Source: Haliscomenobacter hydrossis DSM 1100 (GTDB lineage Bacteria; Bacteroidota; Bacteroidia; Chitinophagales; Saprospiraceae). Taken from it: DNA of 64,000 nucleotides. Under the pieces are notes generated by a model. That model was not told the origin of the DNA. It ran no database searches and saw nothing but the letters and a program-made list of their open reading frames with translations. Location of the stretch: assembly GCF_000212735.1 (NCBI RefSeq), contig NC_015510.1, positions 4,093,001 through 4,157,000 of the forward strand, read 5' to 3'. The position numbers and the translations under genes were made by a program. Below are positions 16,893 to 24,883 of this stretch, in pieces (position 1 is the stretch's first letter; each line of letters begins with the position of its first letter).

Positions 16893-17786
16893 ATGGGTGC
16901 AAACTTAAAAGAGGTACGCGAACGGATCAAGTCGGTGATCAATACGCAGCAGATCACCAAAGCCATGAAAATGGTTTCGGCGGCAAAGCTGCGCAAAGCC
17001 CAGACTGCGGTTCAACAATTGCGGCCTTATGCCAATAAACTGAACGCGATGCTGCGCAACATCCTCTCCAACCTGGAGGGCGATGCCAGCTCGATCTACG
17101 GCCAGGAGCGCCCGGTAGAGCGCGCTTGTATGGTAGTTGTGACTTCCAACCGCGGACTTTGTGGTGCGTTCAACTCGAACATTTGCAAGGCAGCGGCTTT
17201 AGCCATAGAGACCAAGTATGCGGGCGTACGCGCCAAAGGCAATCTGGAAATCCTCTGCATCGGCAAACGCGGCGCTGAATACTTCAAAAAGCGTTACACC
17301 GATTGTAAAGTGATCACCGATCACGTGATGTTGTTCGAAGACTTGAGCTTCGACAACGTACAAAAGGTGTCCAGCAAACTGATGGAGGCTTTCGCCAGCA
17401 AGCAATACGACGCCATTGACATCGCTTATGGCCGCTTCCGCAATGCGGCAGTGCAATACGCCGAAGTTGAACAGTGGTTGCCGGTGGAAAAACTCGACAC
17501 GGAAGGTGTTGGTGGCAAACGTGCCGACTACATCTTTGAACCGACCAAGGAAAACCTGCTCGAATACCTGGTGCCGAGCATCCTGAAGACCCAGTTCCAA
17601 AAATGCCTCCTGGATACCAATGCTTCTGAGCACGGTGCCCGGATGACGGCCATGGACAAGGCTTCAGAAAATGCCAACGAAATCCTCCGCGATTTGCGCA
17701 TCAACTACAACAAAGCCCGCCAGGAAGCGATCACCAAAGAAATTTTGGAGATTGTGGGCGGTGCGGCGGCACTGTCGTCAGATTAA
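16893..17786 (+). CDS. atpG: F-type ATP synthase subunit gamma
   Basis: A 297-residue gamma subunit, the central rotating shaft of F1. The N-terminal helix (LKEVRERIKSVINTQQITKAMKMVSAAKLRKAQ) and the C-terminal helix (EHGARMTAMDKASENANEILRDLRINYNKARQEAITKEILEIVGGAAAL) are the conserved coiled-coil pair, with the Rossmann-like domain between (VVVTSNRGLCGAFNSNI). It begins six bases after the atpA stop, so is translationally close to it. The operon ends here with a terminator at 17818-17851; atpD and atpC do not follow. Confidence 0.96.
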   Translation: MGANLKEVRERIKSVINTQQITKAMKMVSAAKLRKAQTAVQQLRPYANKLNAMLRNILSNLEGDASSIYGQERPVERACMVVVTSNRGLCGAFNSNICKAAALAIETKYAGVRAKGNLEILCIGKRGAEYFKKRYTDCKVITDHVMLFEDLSFDNVQKVSSKLMEAFASKQYDAIDIAYGRFRNAAVQYAEVEQWLPVEKLDTEGVGGKRADYIFEPTKENLLEYLVPSILKTQFQKCLLDTNASEHGARMTAMDKASENANEILRDLRINYNKARQEAITKEILEIVGGAAALSSD

Positions 17787-17817
17787 CAAAGTATACAAAC
17801 AAAACGAAAGATAGGAA

Positions 17818-17851
17818 GGGGTGTGGCGCTGAGGTGCTGCGCCCCTTTTTG
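17818..17851 (+). terminator. Rho-independent terminator of the atp operon
   Basis: GGGGTGTGGC pairs with GCTGCGCCCC (10 pairs counting G-U pairs), loop of about 8 bases, followed directly by TTTTTG. It lies 31 bases after the atpG stop and just before the end of the convergent NADAR gene. Confidence 0.85.
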
Positions 17852-17860
17852 TTTGTTTTA

Positions 17861-18421
17861 TTACCGACCCCGCAACACATCCCGTGCCGCCATCAATACC
17901 CACCCCAACAAATTCAGCCCTTCCCACTGATCTGGATGCTGCGCTTTGGGGTCATCGGCACTCAAACCAATCCCCCAGATTTTATCAAATGGACTGGCTT
18001 CTACAAGGACTCGATTCTGCGTATTCAGCAAAAACGTTTTGAGGGCTTCGTGTTGCCCAAACTTGTGGACATTGCCCTGGGTCACTAGGTCAACACACTT
18101 TTCCTGCCACAAACCGAGGTCAAAATTTTGCACCCCACGTCCCAGTTTTTTAGCTTCTGCGGGTGTTTTTGCCACTAAAATTTTTTCTGAAGTTTCGTAA
18201 TCCCCAAAGAGCTGGGCTTTTTGGGTCATCATCCAATGCTCCGCAGTAAGGTAGGTAATGTCTCCTACCACAAAAGGGTGGCCTTCCCACCACTGGCTAA
18301 GGCAAGTTGCAGTAATTTGGCCATCTTTGCTGGGCTGGTGCCCCCAGAAGTAGAGGTATTGGAGGAGAGTGTCTTGTTTTTCCTGGGTGAGGAGCCAATC
18401 GAGGTTATAGTTTGCTTTCAT
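17861..18421 (-). CDS. NADAR family protein (YbiA-like N-glycosidase)
   Basis: A 186-residue NADAR-family protein. Members hydrolyse N-glycosidic bonds of riboflavin-pathway intermediates (YbiA type) or remove ADP-ribose from modified guanines in DNA (NADAR antitoxin type). The diagnostic blocks are YLYFWGH near the start, LSQWWEGHPFVV, TYLTAEHWMMTQKAQLFGD, AKKLGRGVQNFD and the end NLLGWVLMAARDVL. The Glu in AEHWMM and the W/D in the last third sit where the active-site residues of the family are. It lies nine bases downstream of a PP2C-like phosphatase gene on the same strand, so the two are probably one operon. No ADP-ribosyltransferase toxin gene adjoins, so a guanine-repair role remains open. 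Confidence 0.88.
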   Translation of the reverse strand: MKANYNLDWLLTQEKQDTLLQYLYFWGHQPSKDGQITATCLSQWWEGHPFVVGDITYLTAEHWMMTQKAQLFGDYETSEKILVAKTPAEAKKLGRGVQNFDLGLWQEKCVDLVTQGNVHKFGQHEALKTFLLNTQNRVLVEASPFDKIWGIGLSADDPKAQHPDQWEGLNLLGWVLMAARDVLRGR

Positions 18422-18430
18422 GGTTTTTAT

Positions 18431-19165
18431 TTATTCATTGATCAATCGAACTATGGCCACATCATCCGCAGGCTTCAGCCCATATTCCTTCTCCAACAAG
18501 CGCAGTTTTTTATCCAGCATATTGTTCTGTTGAACAAAATTGCGGTCTTCCAACAGGTATTGAACGGGATCAGGAGCACTTGTATACACCTGATCATCAA
18601 ATGGCATGAAAGTAAAAATCCCGTCGCTGCAAATGCTGAGATTGGTAAAACCGGAAATTGATAGCCGTTGTTTTTGTGCTAAAAACCACTGTTCAAAATC
18701 TTCCTCCAGGTGATAGCCCAGGTAGTCGGGCTGATTGTTTTGTTCAAACCAATGGAGTACTCCATCTTGTTGAACAACCCCATCTCCCACCACCAACACT
18801 TCTCCCTGATTTTGGACCCCATCCCAAATCAACAACACCAGGGTGCTCAGTAGGTCGTATTTGTCCAGCAGGAGCAGGTGTTTGATTTGGTTCAACTCGT
18901 TGAATAAACGCTGGGTGATGGCTTTGAGTTCCAATACCAAGTTGGTTTCGGTAGCCTGTTTTAAGGAGAGATGACTTCTTTCCAGGGCAATTTTGTGCAA
19001 GATTTTGCCACAAAGCGCGGAAGCAAAGAAACTTTCTCGCCCCATCGTGCAGCCATCCAATACAGCAAAAAGCCAACGTTGTGTACCGAGCGATGCACAT
19101 ACTGTATAATCCTCACAATGGTTTACGTGGTGTTGGCCGATACAGAGGGTTTGGAACATTTTCAT
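18431..19165 (-). CDS. PP2C-like serine/threonine phosphatase
   Basis: A 244-residue protein with the scattered metal-binding motifs of the PP2C family: NHCEDYTVCAS (first Asp), LFAVLDGCTMGRESFFAS (the DG motif), DLLSTLVLLIWDG, VLVVGDGVVQQDG, SICSDGIFTFM (DG near the end) and ADDVAIVRLI (final Asp). It is compact compared with the 240-300 residues usual and has no membrane or regulatory domain. It would dephosphorylate a protein in the cytoplasm. The downstream neighbour is the NADAR gene (nine-base gap). The partner kinase is not in the window. Confidence 0.82.
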   Translation of the reverse strand: MKMFQTLCIGQHHVNHCEDYTVCASLGTQRWLFAVLDGCTMGRESFFASALCGKILHKIALERSHLSLKQATETNLVLELKAITQRLFNELNQIKHLLLLDKYDLLSTLVLLIWDGVQNQGEVLVVGDGVVQQDGVLHWFEQNNQPDYLGYHLEEDFEQWFLAQKQRLSISGFTNLSICSDGIFTFMPFDDQVYTSAPDPVQYLLEDRNFVQQNNMLDKKLRLLEKEYGLKPADDVAIVRLINE

Positions 19166-19221
19166 GTCCCAATTTCCATTTTTTCAACGAAAGTTCAATC
19201 TATCTTCGGTAACTAACCATT

Positions 19222-19254
19222 AAAAAAGCCCACAAATCAACGAGATCTGCGGGC
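19222..19254 (-). terminator. Rho-independent terminator of the desaturase gene
   Basis: On the minus strand GCCCGCAGATC pairs with GATTTGTGGGC (11 pairs, two of them G-T) around a 5-base loop TCGTT, followed by TTTTTTA. It lies about 49 bases after the desaturase stop and before the PP2C gene. Confidence 0.88.
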
Positions 19255-19302
19255 CAATTTTATCAAGATGCACCCACCCAAGGCGGGTGCTGAACGGTTA
19301 AG

Positions 19303-20373
19303 TTACGCCACTCCCAGGTACTTCATACGCCGGAAATGCGAGCCCAGGGCTTCACCCATCGACTCATAACATTTGTAATCGATTCCGTGTTGGGCACACA
19401 CATTTTGCACGATCAGGTGCAATTTTGGGTAATGCACGTGGCTGATGTTGGGGAAAAGGTGGTGCTCTACCTGAAAGTTCAATCCGCCACAAATCCAACT
19501 CACGATTTTATTCTTCGGTGCAAAATTGGCCGTGGTACACAACTGGTGAATCGCCCATTCATTTTCGATGCTCAGGTCGTGCTCAGTAGCGTCTTCAAAC
19601 TCGGTGATTTCCACCACGTGCGCCAATTGGAACACCATCGCCAAGACCAACCCACAAGCCATAGAGGCAATCAGGTAGCCAAATAGAAAGACGAAAATAC
19701 TGGGCACAAACATGATGGGAATGACCAGGTAAATGGTCACATACAGTGCTTTGGACAACCAGAATACCAGGTGCTCTTTGATGTCGAACGCATTGATCCG
19801 GGTGCCTTTCACTTCTTTGCTGAAGTACTTCTCAAAATCATTCATGTACACCCAACCCAGATAAGAAACCGCGTACAACACCATACAATAAAGGTGCTGA
19901 AAGCGATGAATCCCCATCTTGTGCTGGGTAGGCGCCAGGCGCAAAAGTTTGGTTTGAATGATATCGGCGTCTACACCATCAATGTTGGTGAAGGTATGGT
20001 GGACAATGTTGTGTTTTGTCTTCCAAAAAAAGGCATTGGCCCCCAGGAAATTGAAGGTGTAACCCAAAATGCTGTTGACCGCGTTGTTGTTGGAATAACT
20101 GCTGTGGCAGGCATCGTGGCAAACGTTGAAGCCCAGCAAGGCCCAGTTGAATCCAAACAAGAGACACAGGAATACCCCCAGTACAATGGATTCAGGCGTA
20201 AAAAATACCAATTGGACGTACAGGTAAATCCAGGAGGAAAAAAGAATGATCGTTTTTAAATACAGGCGAAAATCTCCCTTGGGACTGATTTGTTTTTCGC
20301 TAAAGTATTTCTGGACTTCTTCGCGTAGAATGGCATAAAATTTCCCCGAAGGGCTAAACGTGACTTTATTCAT
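19303..20373 (-). CDS. Membrane fatty-acid / acyl-CoA desaturase
   Basis: A 356-residue integral-membrane diiron desaturase that inserts a cis double bond into acyl chains. Three histidine boxes are clear: HDACHSSYS, HNIVHHTF and, near the C-terminus, QVEHHLFPNISH; the Q-x-x-H-H third box is the form found in front-end or linoleoyl-type desaturases. Hydrophobic pairs flank the boxes (IILFSSWIYLYVQLVFF; PIMFVPSIFVFLFGYLIASMACGLVLAMVF). No cytochrome b5 domain is fused. Two earlier in-frame starts exist (TTG at 20469, ATG at 20427), but a consensus promoter at 20439-20470 would place the transcript start near 20432, so the ATG at 20373 (MNKVTFSPSGKF) with a leader of about 60 bases is the best choice. 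Confidence 0.92.
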   Translation of the reverse strand: MNKVTFSPSGKFYAILREEVQKYFSEKQISPKGDFRLYLKTIILFSSWIYLYVQLVFFTPESIVLGVFLCLLFGFNWALLGFNVCHDACHSSYSNNNAVNSILGYTFNFLGANAFFWKTKHNIVHHTFTNIDGVDADIIQTKLLRLAPTQHKMGIHRFQHLYCMVLYAVSYLGWVYMNDFEKYFSKEVKGTRINAFDIKEHLVFWLSKALYVTIYLVIPIMFVPSIFVFLFGYLIASMACGLVLAMVFQLAHVVEITEFEDATEHDLSIENEWAIHQLCTTANFAPKNKIVSWICGGLNFQVEHHLFPNISHVHYPKLHLIVQNVCAQHGIDYKCYESMGEALGSHFRRMKYLGVA

Positions 20374-20438
20374 TGAATTGAAACAGATGTGATGACTAAA
20401 TGGTTTCTCGAACTGGGCTTTAGACATAAAACGAAAAT

Positions 20439-20470
20439 CAAAAGTAAATACATCCTGGGGCTTATTCAAA
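20439..20470 (-). promoter_or_regulatory. Promoter of the desaturase gene
   Basis: Minus strand TTTG (complement at 20467-20470), 20-base spacer, TACTTTTG (complement at 20439-20446). This is a full consensus match. It overlaps a longer in-frame extension of the gene and so decides the start codon. Confidence 0.72.
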
Positions 20471-20504
20471 AAATCTGATCATTTCTAGATAAAAATGACA
20501 AAAG

Positions 20505-21380
20505 TCACTTCCTTTCAGCCAGTTGAGTAATCTTGCGTTGTAAATCTTCGGGCGGAAAAAACAAGCTCAACTCCACCCGCCGATTGCGGGATTGCCCTTC
20601 CGAGGTTTCGTTGGAGGTGATGGGGTCAAACTCACCGCGCCCCCCCGAGATCACGCGGTTGGCACCCAGATCGTGGGTGTCGATGAGGCTGCGCACTACC
20701 GTGGCGGCACGCAAGGAGGTAAAGTCCCAACTATCTAGATTTTTCCGGGAAGCAGCCTGATTGTCGGTATGCCCAAGTACTTGAATCAATAACACCGGAT
20801 TGGCATTCAACAAGGTTCCGATTGCTTTCAAGGCAGCTTGCCCATTGGGTTCAATACGGTTGCTCACGCCAGATTTGAACAACAACGATTCGGTGAGGGC
20901 CAGCACAATTTTCCCGTTTCTTACTTCTACCGAATATTGCGCTACTGGAAATTTGGCCAGCGAATCCTGAAATTCTTTGGCAATTTGTTGCAGGGTTTCT
21001 AGCTCCTGCTTCAATGCCCCCCGAATGGCGGCAATTTGATTTTCCAAACTAAGGATTTGATCGTTTTTGGCTTTCAGCGCGTCACCCAGAGAGGATTGTT
21101 TGGTCAGGGCCTGGTTTTGGGCCTTGTCCAGCTCTTCTTCCAATTCATCCAGCCGTTTGAGGTACTTGTCCTGGGTGGCCAACAATGCAGTATTTTCTCC
21201 CTTACGTTCGGCAATTTGCAGCTGCATGCGGGTGATCTCGTCCCGACTGTTGCGCAGTTGTTCGTTCAGGGTGCCAATTTCCGTTTTGTAGGATTGTTCC
21301 ATGGCCAGGACATTTTTATTGGAAACGCCGCAAGCGGAAAGCAAGAACAAGGCTGCGCCCAAGAGTATTGTATATCGCAT
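20505..21380 (-). CDS. OmpA-family lipoprotein with coiled-coil stalk
   Basis: A 291-residue outer-membrane-linked lipoprotein. The signal peptide ends in a lipobox (FLLSAC), giving a lipidated Cys17. Residues about 25-140 form a continuous coiled coil (EQSYKTEIGTLNEQLRNSRDEITRMQLQIAERKGE and onward). The C-terminal OmpA-like domain binds peptidoglycan; its key residues are retained in VLGHTDNQAASRKNLD (Asp) and QSRNRRVELSL (Arg). It would tether the outer membrane to the wall. It is the last of three same-strand envelope genes, separated from the middle one by an inverted repeat (21408-21493). Confidence 0.92.
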   Translation of the reverse strand: MRYTILLGAALFLLSACGVSNKNVLAMEQSYKTEIGTLNEQLRNSRDEITRMQLQIAERKGENTALLATQDKYLKRLDELEEELDKAQNQALTKQSSLGDALKAKNDQILSLENQIAAIRGALKQELETLQQIAKEFQDSLAKFPVAQYSVEVRNGKIVLALTESLLFKSGVSNRIEPNGQAALKAIGTLLNANPVLLIQVLGHTDNQAASRKNLDSWDFTSLRAATVVRSLIDTHDLGANRVISGGRGEFDPITSNETSEGQSRNRRVELSLFFPPEDLQRKITQLAERK

Positions 21381-21407
21381 TGGATTGAGTCATTAAAAAG
21401 AAGAATT

Positions 21408-21493
21408 AATGACGAATAATTCGAATGACGAGTGATGAATAATGCCATACGCTGGCGGTTATTCGTCACTCGTCATTCGAATTATTCGTCATT
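21408..21493. repeat. Inverted repeat with ~35-base arms (ATTCGAATGACGA family)
   Basis: The left arm begins AATGACGAATAATTCGAATG and continues through GACGAGTGATGAATAA; the right arm is its complement with one mismatch, with a short loop around ATGCCATACGCTGGCGG. Its right end lies four bases before the stop of the coiled-coil gene at 21498. It shares the word ATTCGAATGACGA with the repeat at 7142-7246. Confidence 0.88.
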
Positions 21494-21497
21494 CCAA

Positions 21498-22424
21498 TTA
21501 CTGCAGCCGGAAACTCGAAGCGCCCAGCATCCCAATATCTGTAAACACCGAAACGCGGTAAAATCCATCCCGCAGTTTCTCCTCCAACTCGTGGCTAAAG
21601 CTCAAGCGCTGAGTAGCAGTGATGTTGACATCTTTGGCTTTAACCGCCATCAAGTCCATCGCCGCACCGTTGACAACCACCTTTGACTGGATATTAGAGC
21701 CTTGAATGGGCACACCTTTATCATCAGTAATGACCAAAAACAATGGGCGCAAGCCCTGGTATTCCTGTGGGACATCCACCAGATCAAATGACACTTTGAC
21801 CCGGCGAGCCTTGCCCGAAGAGGCTGTGGCCTTGGGTTTGCGGGCTTCCACTTCCACCTGAAAACCAGAGGCTTTGAAGTTTGCCAAAGTCAAGCGTTTC
21901 AACTCACCTTGCATGGTTTTGTTGAGGTTGCCCAAGGAGGTGTTTTCAGTGCGTACGGTACTGAGGTCGCGCTCCAACTGGCCAGTACGTTCCTTCAAAG
22001 ATTCATTTTCGGCGCGTAAATCGCCGATCACATTTTCCAGTTCGGCTTTTTCGGCCAACAACTGCTGGATTTCTCCTTTCAGGCCATTGACTTCCCCCAG
22101 CCGATTGCTTTTGCTGGCTTTGATTTCGGCGTCTTTGCGGGTCAGGGTACTTTGCGCATTCGCCAGAGAGCCTTGCAAACTTTCATTTTCACTCGCCAGG
22201 GATTGATAGGCGCTTTCCAGGCTGTCTACCTGAGCCGCCAGTTCCTCCTTGAGTTCATTGAGGCCGCCCAACTCCTGGCTCATGACCTGGTTCTCTGATT
22301 GCAGGGTGGCTTTGGCTTTCTGTTGCGAAACGCCCCAGCCAGCCGCACCAATTGCGCCAAGCCCCAGAAGAATGGCCAAGATGATTAAGATTCGCTTTGA
22401 ATTGTTGTTTTGTTCGTTTTCCAT
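21498..22424 (-). CDS. Membrane-anchored coiled-coil protein
   Basis: A 308-residue protein of unknown family. A short cytoplasmic start (MENEQNNNSKR) precedes one membrane helix (ILIILAILLGLGAIGAAGWGV), then an extracytoplasmic coiled coil to about residue 185 with heptad-like Leu and Glu (LNELKEELAAQVDSLESAYQ). The last ~120 residues form a beta-rich region (ARRVKVSFDLVDVPQEYQGLRPLFLVITDDKG) ending in FYRVSVFTDIGMLGASSFRLQ. Position between an OmpA lipoprotein and a TPR/propeller protein suggests an envelope-scaffold or gliding-type role; that is inference from context. Inverted repeats flank it on both sides (21408-21493 and 22455-22616). Confidence 0.8.
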   Translation of the reverse strand: MENEQNNNSKRILIILAILLGLGAIGAAGWGVSQQKAKATLQSENQVMSQELGGLNELKEELAAQVDSLESAYQSLASENESLQGSLANAQSTLTRKDAEIKASKSNRLGEVNGLKGEIQQLLAEKAELENVIGDLRAENESLKERTGQLERDLSTVRTENTSLGNLNKTMQGELKRLTLANFKASGFQVEVEARKPKATASSGKARRVKVSFDLVDVPQEYQGLRPLFLVITDDKGVPIQGSNIQSKVVVNGAAMDLMAVKAKDVNITATQRLSFSHELEEKLRDGFYRVSVFTDIGMLGASSFRLQ

Positions 22425-22454
22425 GGTTGTTGTTCTCGTTTGCTCGTAGTCATT

Positions 22455-22616
22455 AGACTTGTTACGACGGGAGCGCTTGAGATCAAAAATAAGGGATTTT
22501 TTTCCTGATTGAGGCTTATTTTTGAGTGCGTAGCAGCGCTACGGACGAGAAAATAAACGAAAAGCAGGGAAAAAAGGCCATTTTTGAGCCAAGCAGTCTC
22601 CCGTTGCAATAAGTCT
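22455..22616. repeat. ~160-base inverted-repeat element, member of the TAGCAGCGCTA set
   Basis: Terminal inverted repeats begin AGACTTGTTACGACGGGAG on the left and AGACTTATTGCAACGGGAG on the complementary right end, continuing inward with CAAAAAT and TTTTTTCC blocks. The centre holds GTAGCAGCGCTAC. The element fills the gap between the coiled-coil gene start and the stop codon of the TPR/propeller gene, ending about two bases before that stop. The central TAGCAGCGCTA resembles the centres of the 46021 and 50891 elements, but most of the rest of the sequence differs. Confidence 0.78.
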
Positions 22617-22617
22617 G

Positions 22618-24729
22618 TTACTTTTTTTCCTCCAGCCAGGTCAAAATGTCGGGGTACATTTTGCTCAGGCCCCCAGCGGTCTCGCGGCTGAGCCGGATGC
22701 CATTGAGGTAAGATACGAGCTCAAAGGTAGCAAAACCCGCTTGGTTGCTGAATTTTCCCAAGGCAGTTTTTGCATCAACATAGGTATTAAATCGGCCAAT
22801 GGTGTACAAATAGCCCCCATTCGACAGAGATTTTTCAGACATGGTATATTTGTCCTGGCTGAGCAGTGGATTTTGCAGTACACCACTGCTTTGTCCAATT
22901 TGGATGCGAAAAACCAGGCCACTTTCCTCAGTATAGCCGCTTAGCCAGGGTTCGGTAGTACTGGTGAGGGGCATTTCGGTGACACTGCTGAGTTGGAAAT
23001 TCAGGGTTTTAAAGTTGCTGGTAAAATCTGGCGGCGGCGGCACACTGCGCAATTGCAGGGCAACAGGAGAAACACCTTTACCAATCAGATAATTGGCCAT
23101 GTTTTCGGCACTTTTTATCCCTCCGTATAAACGCGAACTCACGGCCAATTCCTGGCGCGATGCTGCTGTAATGAGCAGGTTAAGCTGCGGATATTTTTTC
23201 ATAACCGCTACCAACTCGTCCAATTGTTTCAACTCTGCACCCTGCATCCATTGCCCGTCCTGATTGAAATAAAAAGGTTTGAGGGCAATGCTGGTGCCAC
23301 GGGGTGCCACTTCTACGGCCACGGGTTCAGCCAGACTGCCATCGGGATTGGTGCGTTGCCTGGGTGGCGGCGGGGTTTGTACATACACTGGCGCTGGAGC
23401 GGTAATGGGTGCGGCCATCTCGTGCAGGTAATCGAAAAAATAAGCCGCGTAGATGTCGCGTTCGCCCATACCATCTTTGCGGGAAGAGGCAAAGTAAGCA
23501 GTATAACCATCGCGCGAAAGGCGAAAATGGGTATCGTCGGAAGCAGAGTTGACCGGTATTCCAATGTTGTCAGGATTGGTCCAACGGTTGATTTGGGGAA
23601 TCAGTAAACAGCGGAATACGTCAAAACCACCAATGCTGTGATCAGGTCGATTGGAGCTGAAATACAAGACTTGTCCATTGCGGGACAGGAAAGGAGTGGT
23701 TTCGTCAAAGGTAGAGTTGATGTCAGGTCCCAGATTGATGGGCGCACTCCAACGGCCACGGATAAACACCGTTTTGTACAAATCGAGACCCCCATAACCT
23801 CCTGGGCGTTGACTGGCAAAAATGACCATTGAATCGCCAATAAACTGGGCGGAACTCAATCCTGCCGTGGCCTCCACTGGTCCCAGGAACGGATCAGAAG
23901 ACAAAGTGCGGCTGCCTACCCGGAAGGTATCAATCAAAATTTCGCCTTGGGTATAAGAACTGCCTTTGAAATAAAATAGCGCCTTGCCATTGGCATTAAA
24001 ATCGAGCAACACCTCGTGCTTAGGGCTATTGAGCAAATGGTGCATGGCCTGTGGCGGTGTCCAGATGCCCTTGTTCACTTGTGAGGTAAAAATGTCACTG
24101 TAGTGACGCCCCATCACTTCGTCCGGTTGCCCAAAATTATTGCGTGCACCGCCTACATTGCCTGGCCGTACGGCAGAAAAGTAGATGCGGTCGGTGAAAT
24201 TAGGGCTCATAATCGGGGCATATTCATCGTACGGGGTATTGACCGTCGTTCCAAGATTCTCCACAATGGCTCGTGGGGTTTTGTATTGCAAGGCTAGCCC
24301 TGTAGCACAGCGCCGAATGTCTTCGCGCACCGTCGTGCGGTTGGCATGGCTGCCAGGAATGGCTTTCAGGTATAGCTTGTAGTATTCAATGGCCCGGTTA
24401 AACTCGTGTTGATCGTGGTAAATTTTGCCCAGGTAAAGCCAGGTTTCTGGAAAAGGGGACTTCTCTGTTTCCAAAATATTGCGCAGCATCGGCTCTGCCT
24501 CCTTCAGCTGGTTGAGGTGATAATAACACAGGGCAAGCAAGAGTTTGGTCTCCTTGTCTTCCTGGCGGGTTTTTTTGATGCTGATCAGCACACTTTGAGC
24601 CGCCTGGTATTTATTGAGGTAATAAAAGTCAGTGGCCCGCTTTTTTTTGTCGGACAATGTTTCCTGTGCGAAGAGTACCAGGGTGCAAAAAATGAACAAA
24701 AGTGTACATGCGAGGTAGCGCTGCTGCAT
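22618..24729 (-). CDS. TPR and WD40-like propeller protein with degenerate OmpA-like domain (PorE/SprE-like)
   Basis: A 703-residue exported protein. The signal peptide is MQQRYLACTLLFIFCTLVLFAQ. Tetratricopeptide repeats cover about residues 25-145 (YYLNKYQAAQSVLI, LAL then CYYHLNQLKEAEPML, YLGKIYHDQHEFNRAIEYYK). PD40/WD40-like strands follow at about 160-420 (YAPIMSPNFTDRIYFSAVR, PFLSRNGQVLYFSSNRP, RLSRDGYTAYFASSR). A region near 480-570 (LKPFYFNQDGQWMQGAELKQLDELVAVMKKYP) has the shape of an OmpA domain but lacks the peptidoglycan-binding Asp and Arg. Domain order is like PorE/SprE-type proteins of gliding and type IX secretion, but the similarity is from memory. The ATG at 24729 is used rather than the TTG two codons earlier. 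Confidence 0.82.
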   Translation of the reverse strand: MQQRYLACTLLFIFCTLVLFAQETLSDKKKRATDFYYLNKYQAAQSVLISIKKTRQEDKETKLLLALCYYHLNQLKEAEPMLRNILETEKSPFPETWLYLGKIYHDQHEFNRAIEYYKLYLKAIPGSHANRTTVREDIRRCATGLALQYKTPRAIVENLGTTVNTPYDEYAPIMSPNFTDRIYFSAVRPGNVGGARNNFGQPDEVMGRHYSDIFTSQVNKGIWTPPQAMHHLLNSPKHEVLLDFNANGKALFYFKGSSYTQGEILIDTFRVGSRTLSSDPFLGPVEATAGLSSAQFIGDSMVIFASQRPGGYGGLDLYKTVFIRGRWSAPINLGPDINSTFDETTPFLSRNGQVLYFSSNRPDHSIGGFDVFRCLLIPQINRWTNPDNIGIPVNSASDDTHFRLSRDGYTAYFASSRKDGMGERDIYAAYFFDYLHEMAAPITAPAPVYVQTPPPPRQRTNPDGSLAEPVAVEVAPRGTSIALKPFYFNQDGQWMQGAELKQLDELVAVMKKYPQLNLLITAASRQELAVSSRLYGGIKSAENMANYLIGKGVSPVALQLRSVPPPPDFTSNFKTLNFQLSSVTEMPLTSTTEPWLSGYTEESGLVFRIQIGQSSGVLQNPLLSQDKYTMSEKSLSNGGYLYTIGRFNTYVDAKTALGKFSNQAGFATFELVSYLNGIRLSRETAGGLSKMYPDILTWLEEKK

Positions 24730-24883
24730 GGTCAATCGGTTTTGACGTTAAAAACGTTGATGGAATAGGTGTTATTTTAATATGGGACGCAAGGAATGAG
24801 GTGAAGATACACAGAGTGGGGGAGTTGAACGTGTAGGTACATGGAAAATTTCTCCCTTCGACCAGCACAGTAACCGCTCTGCA

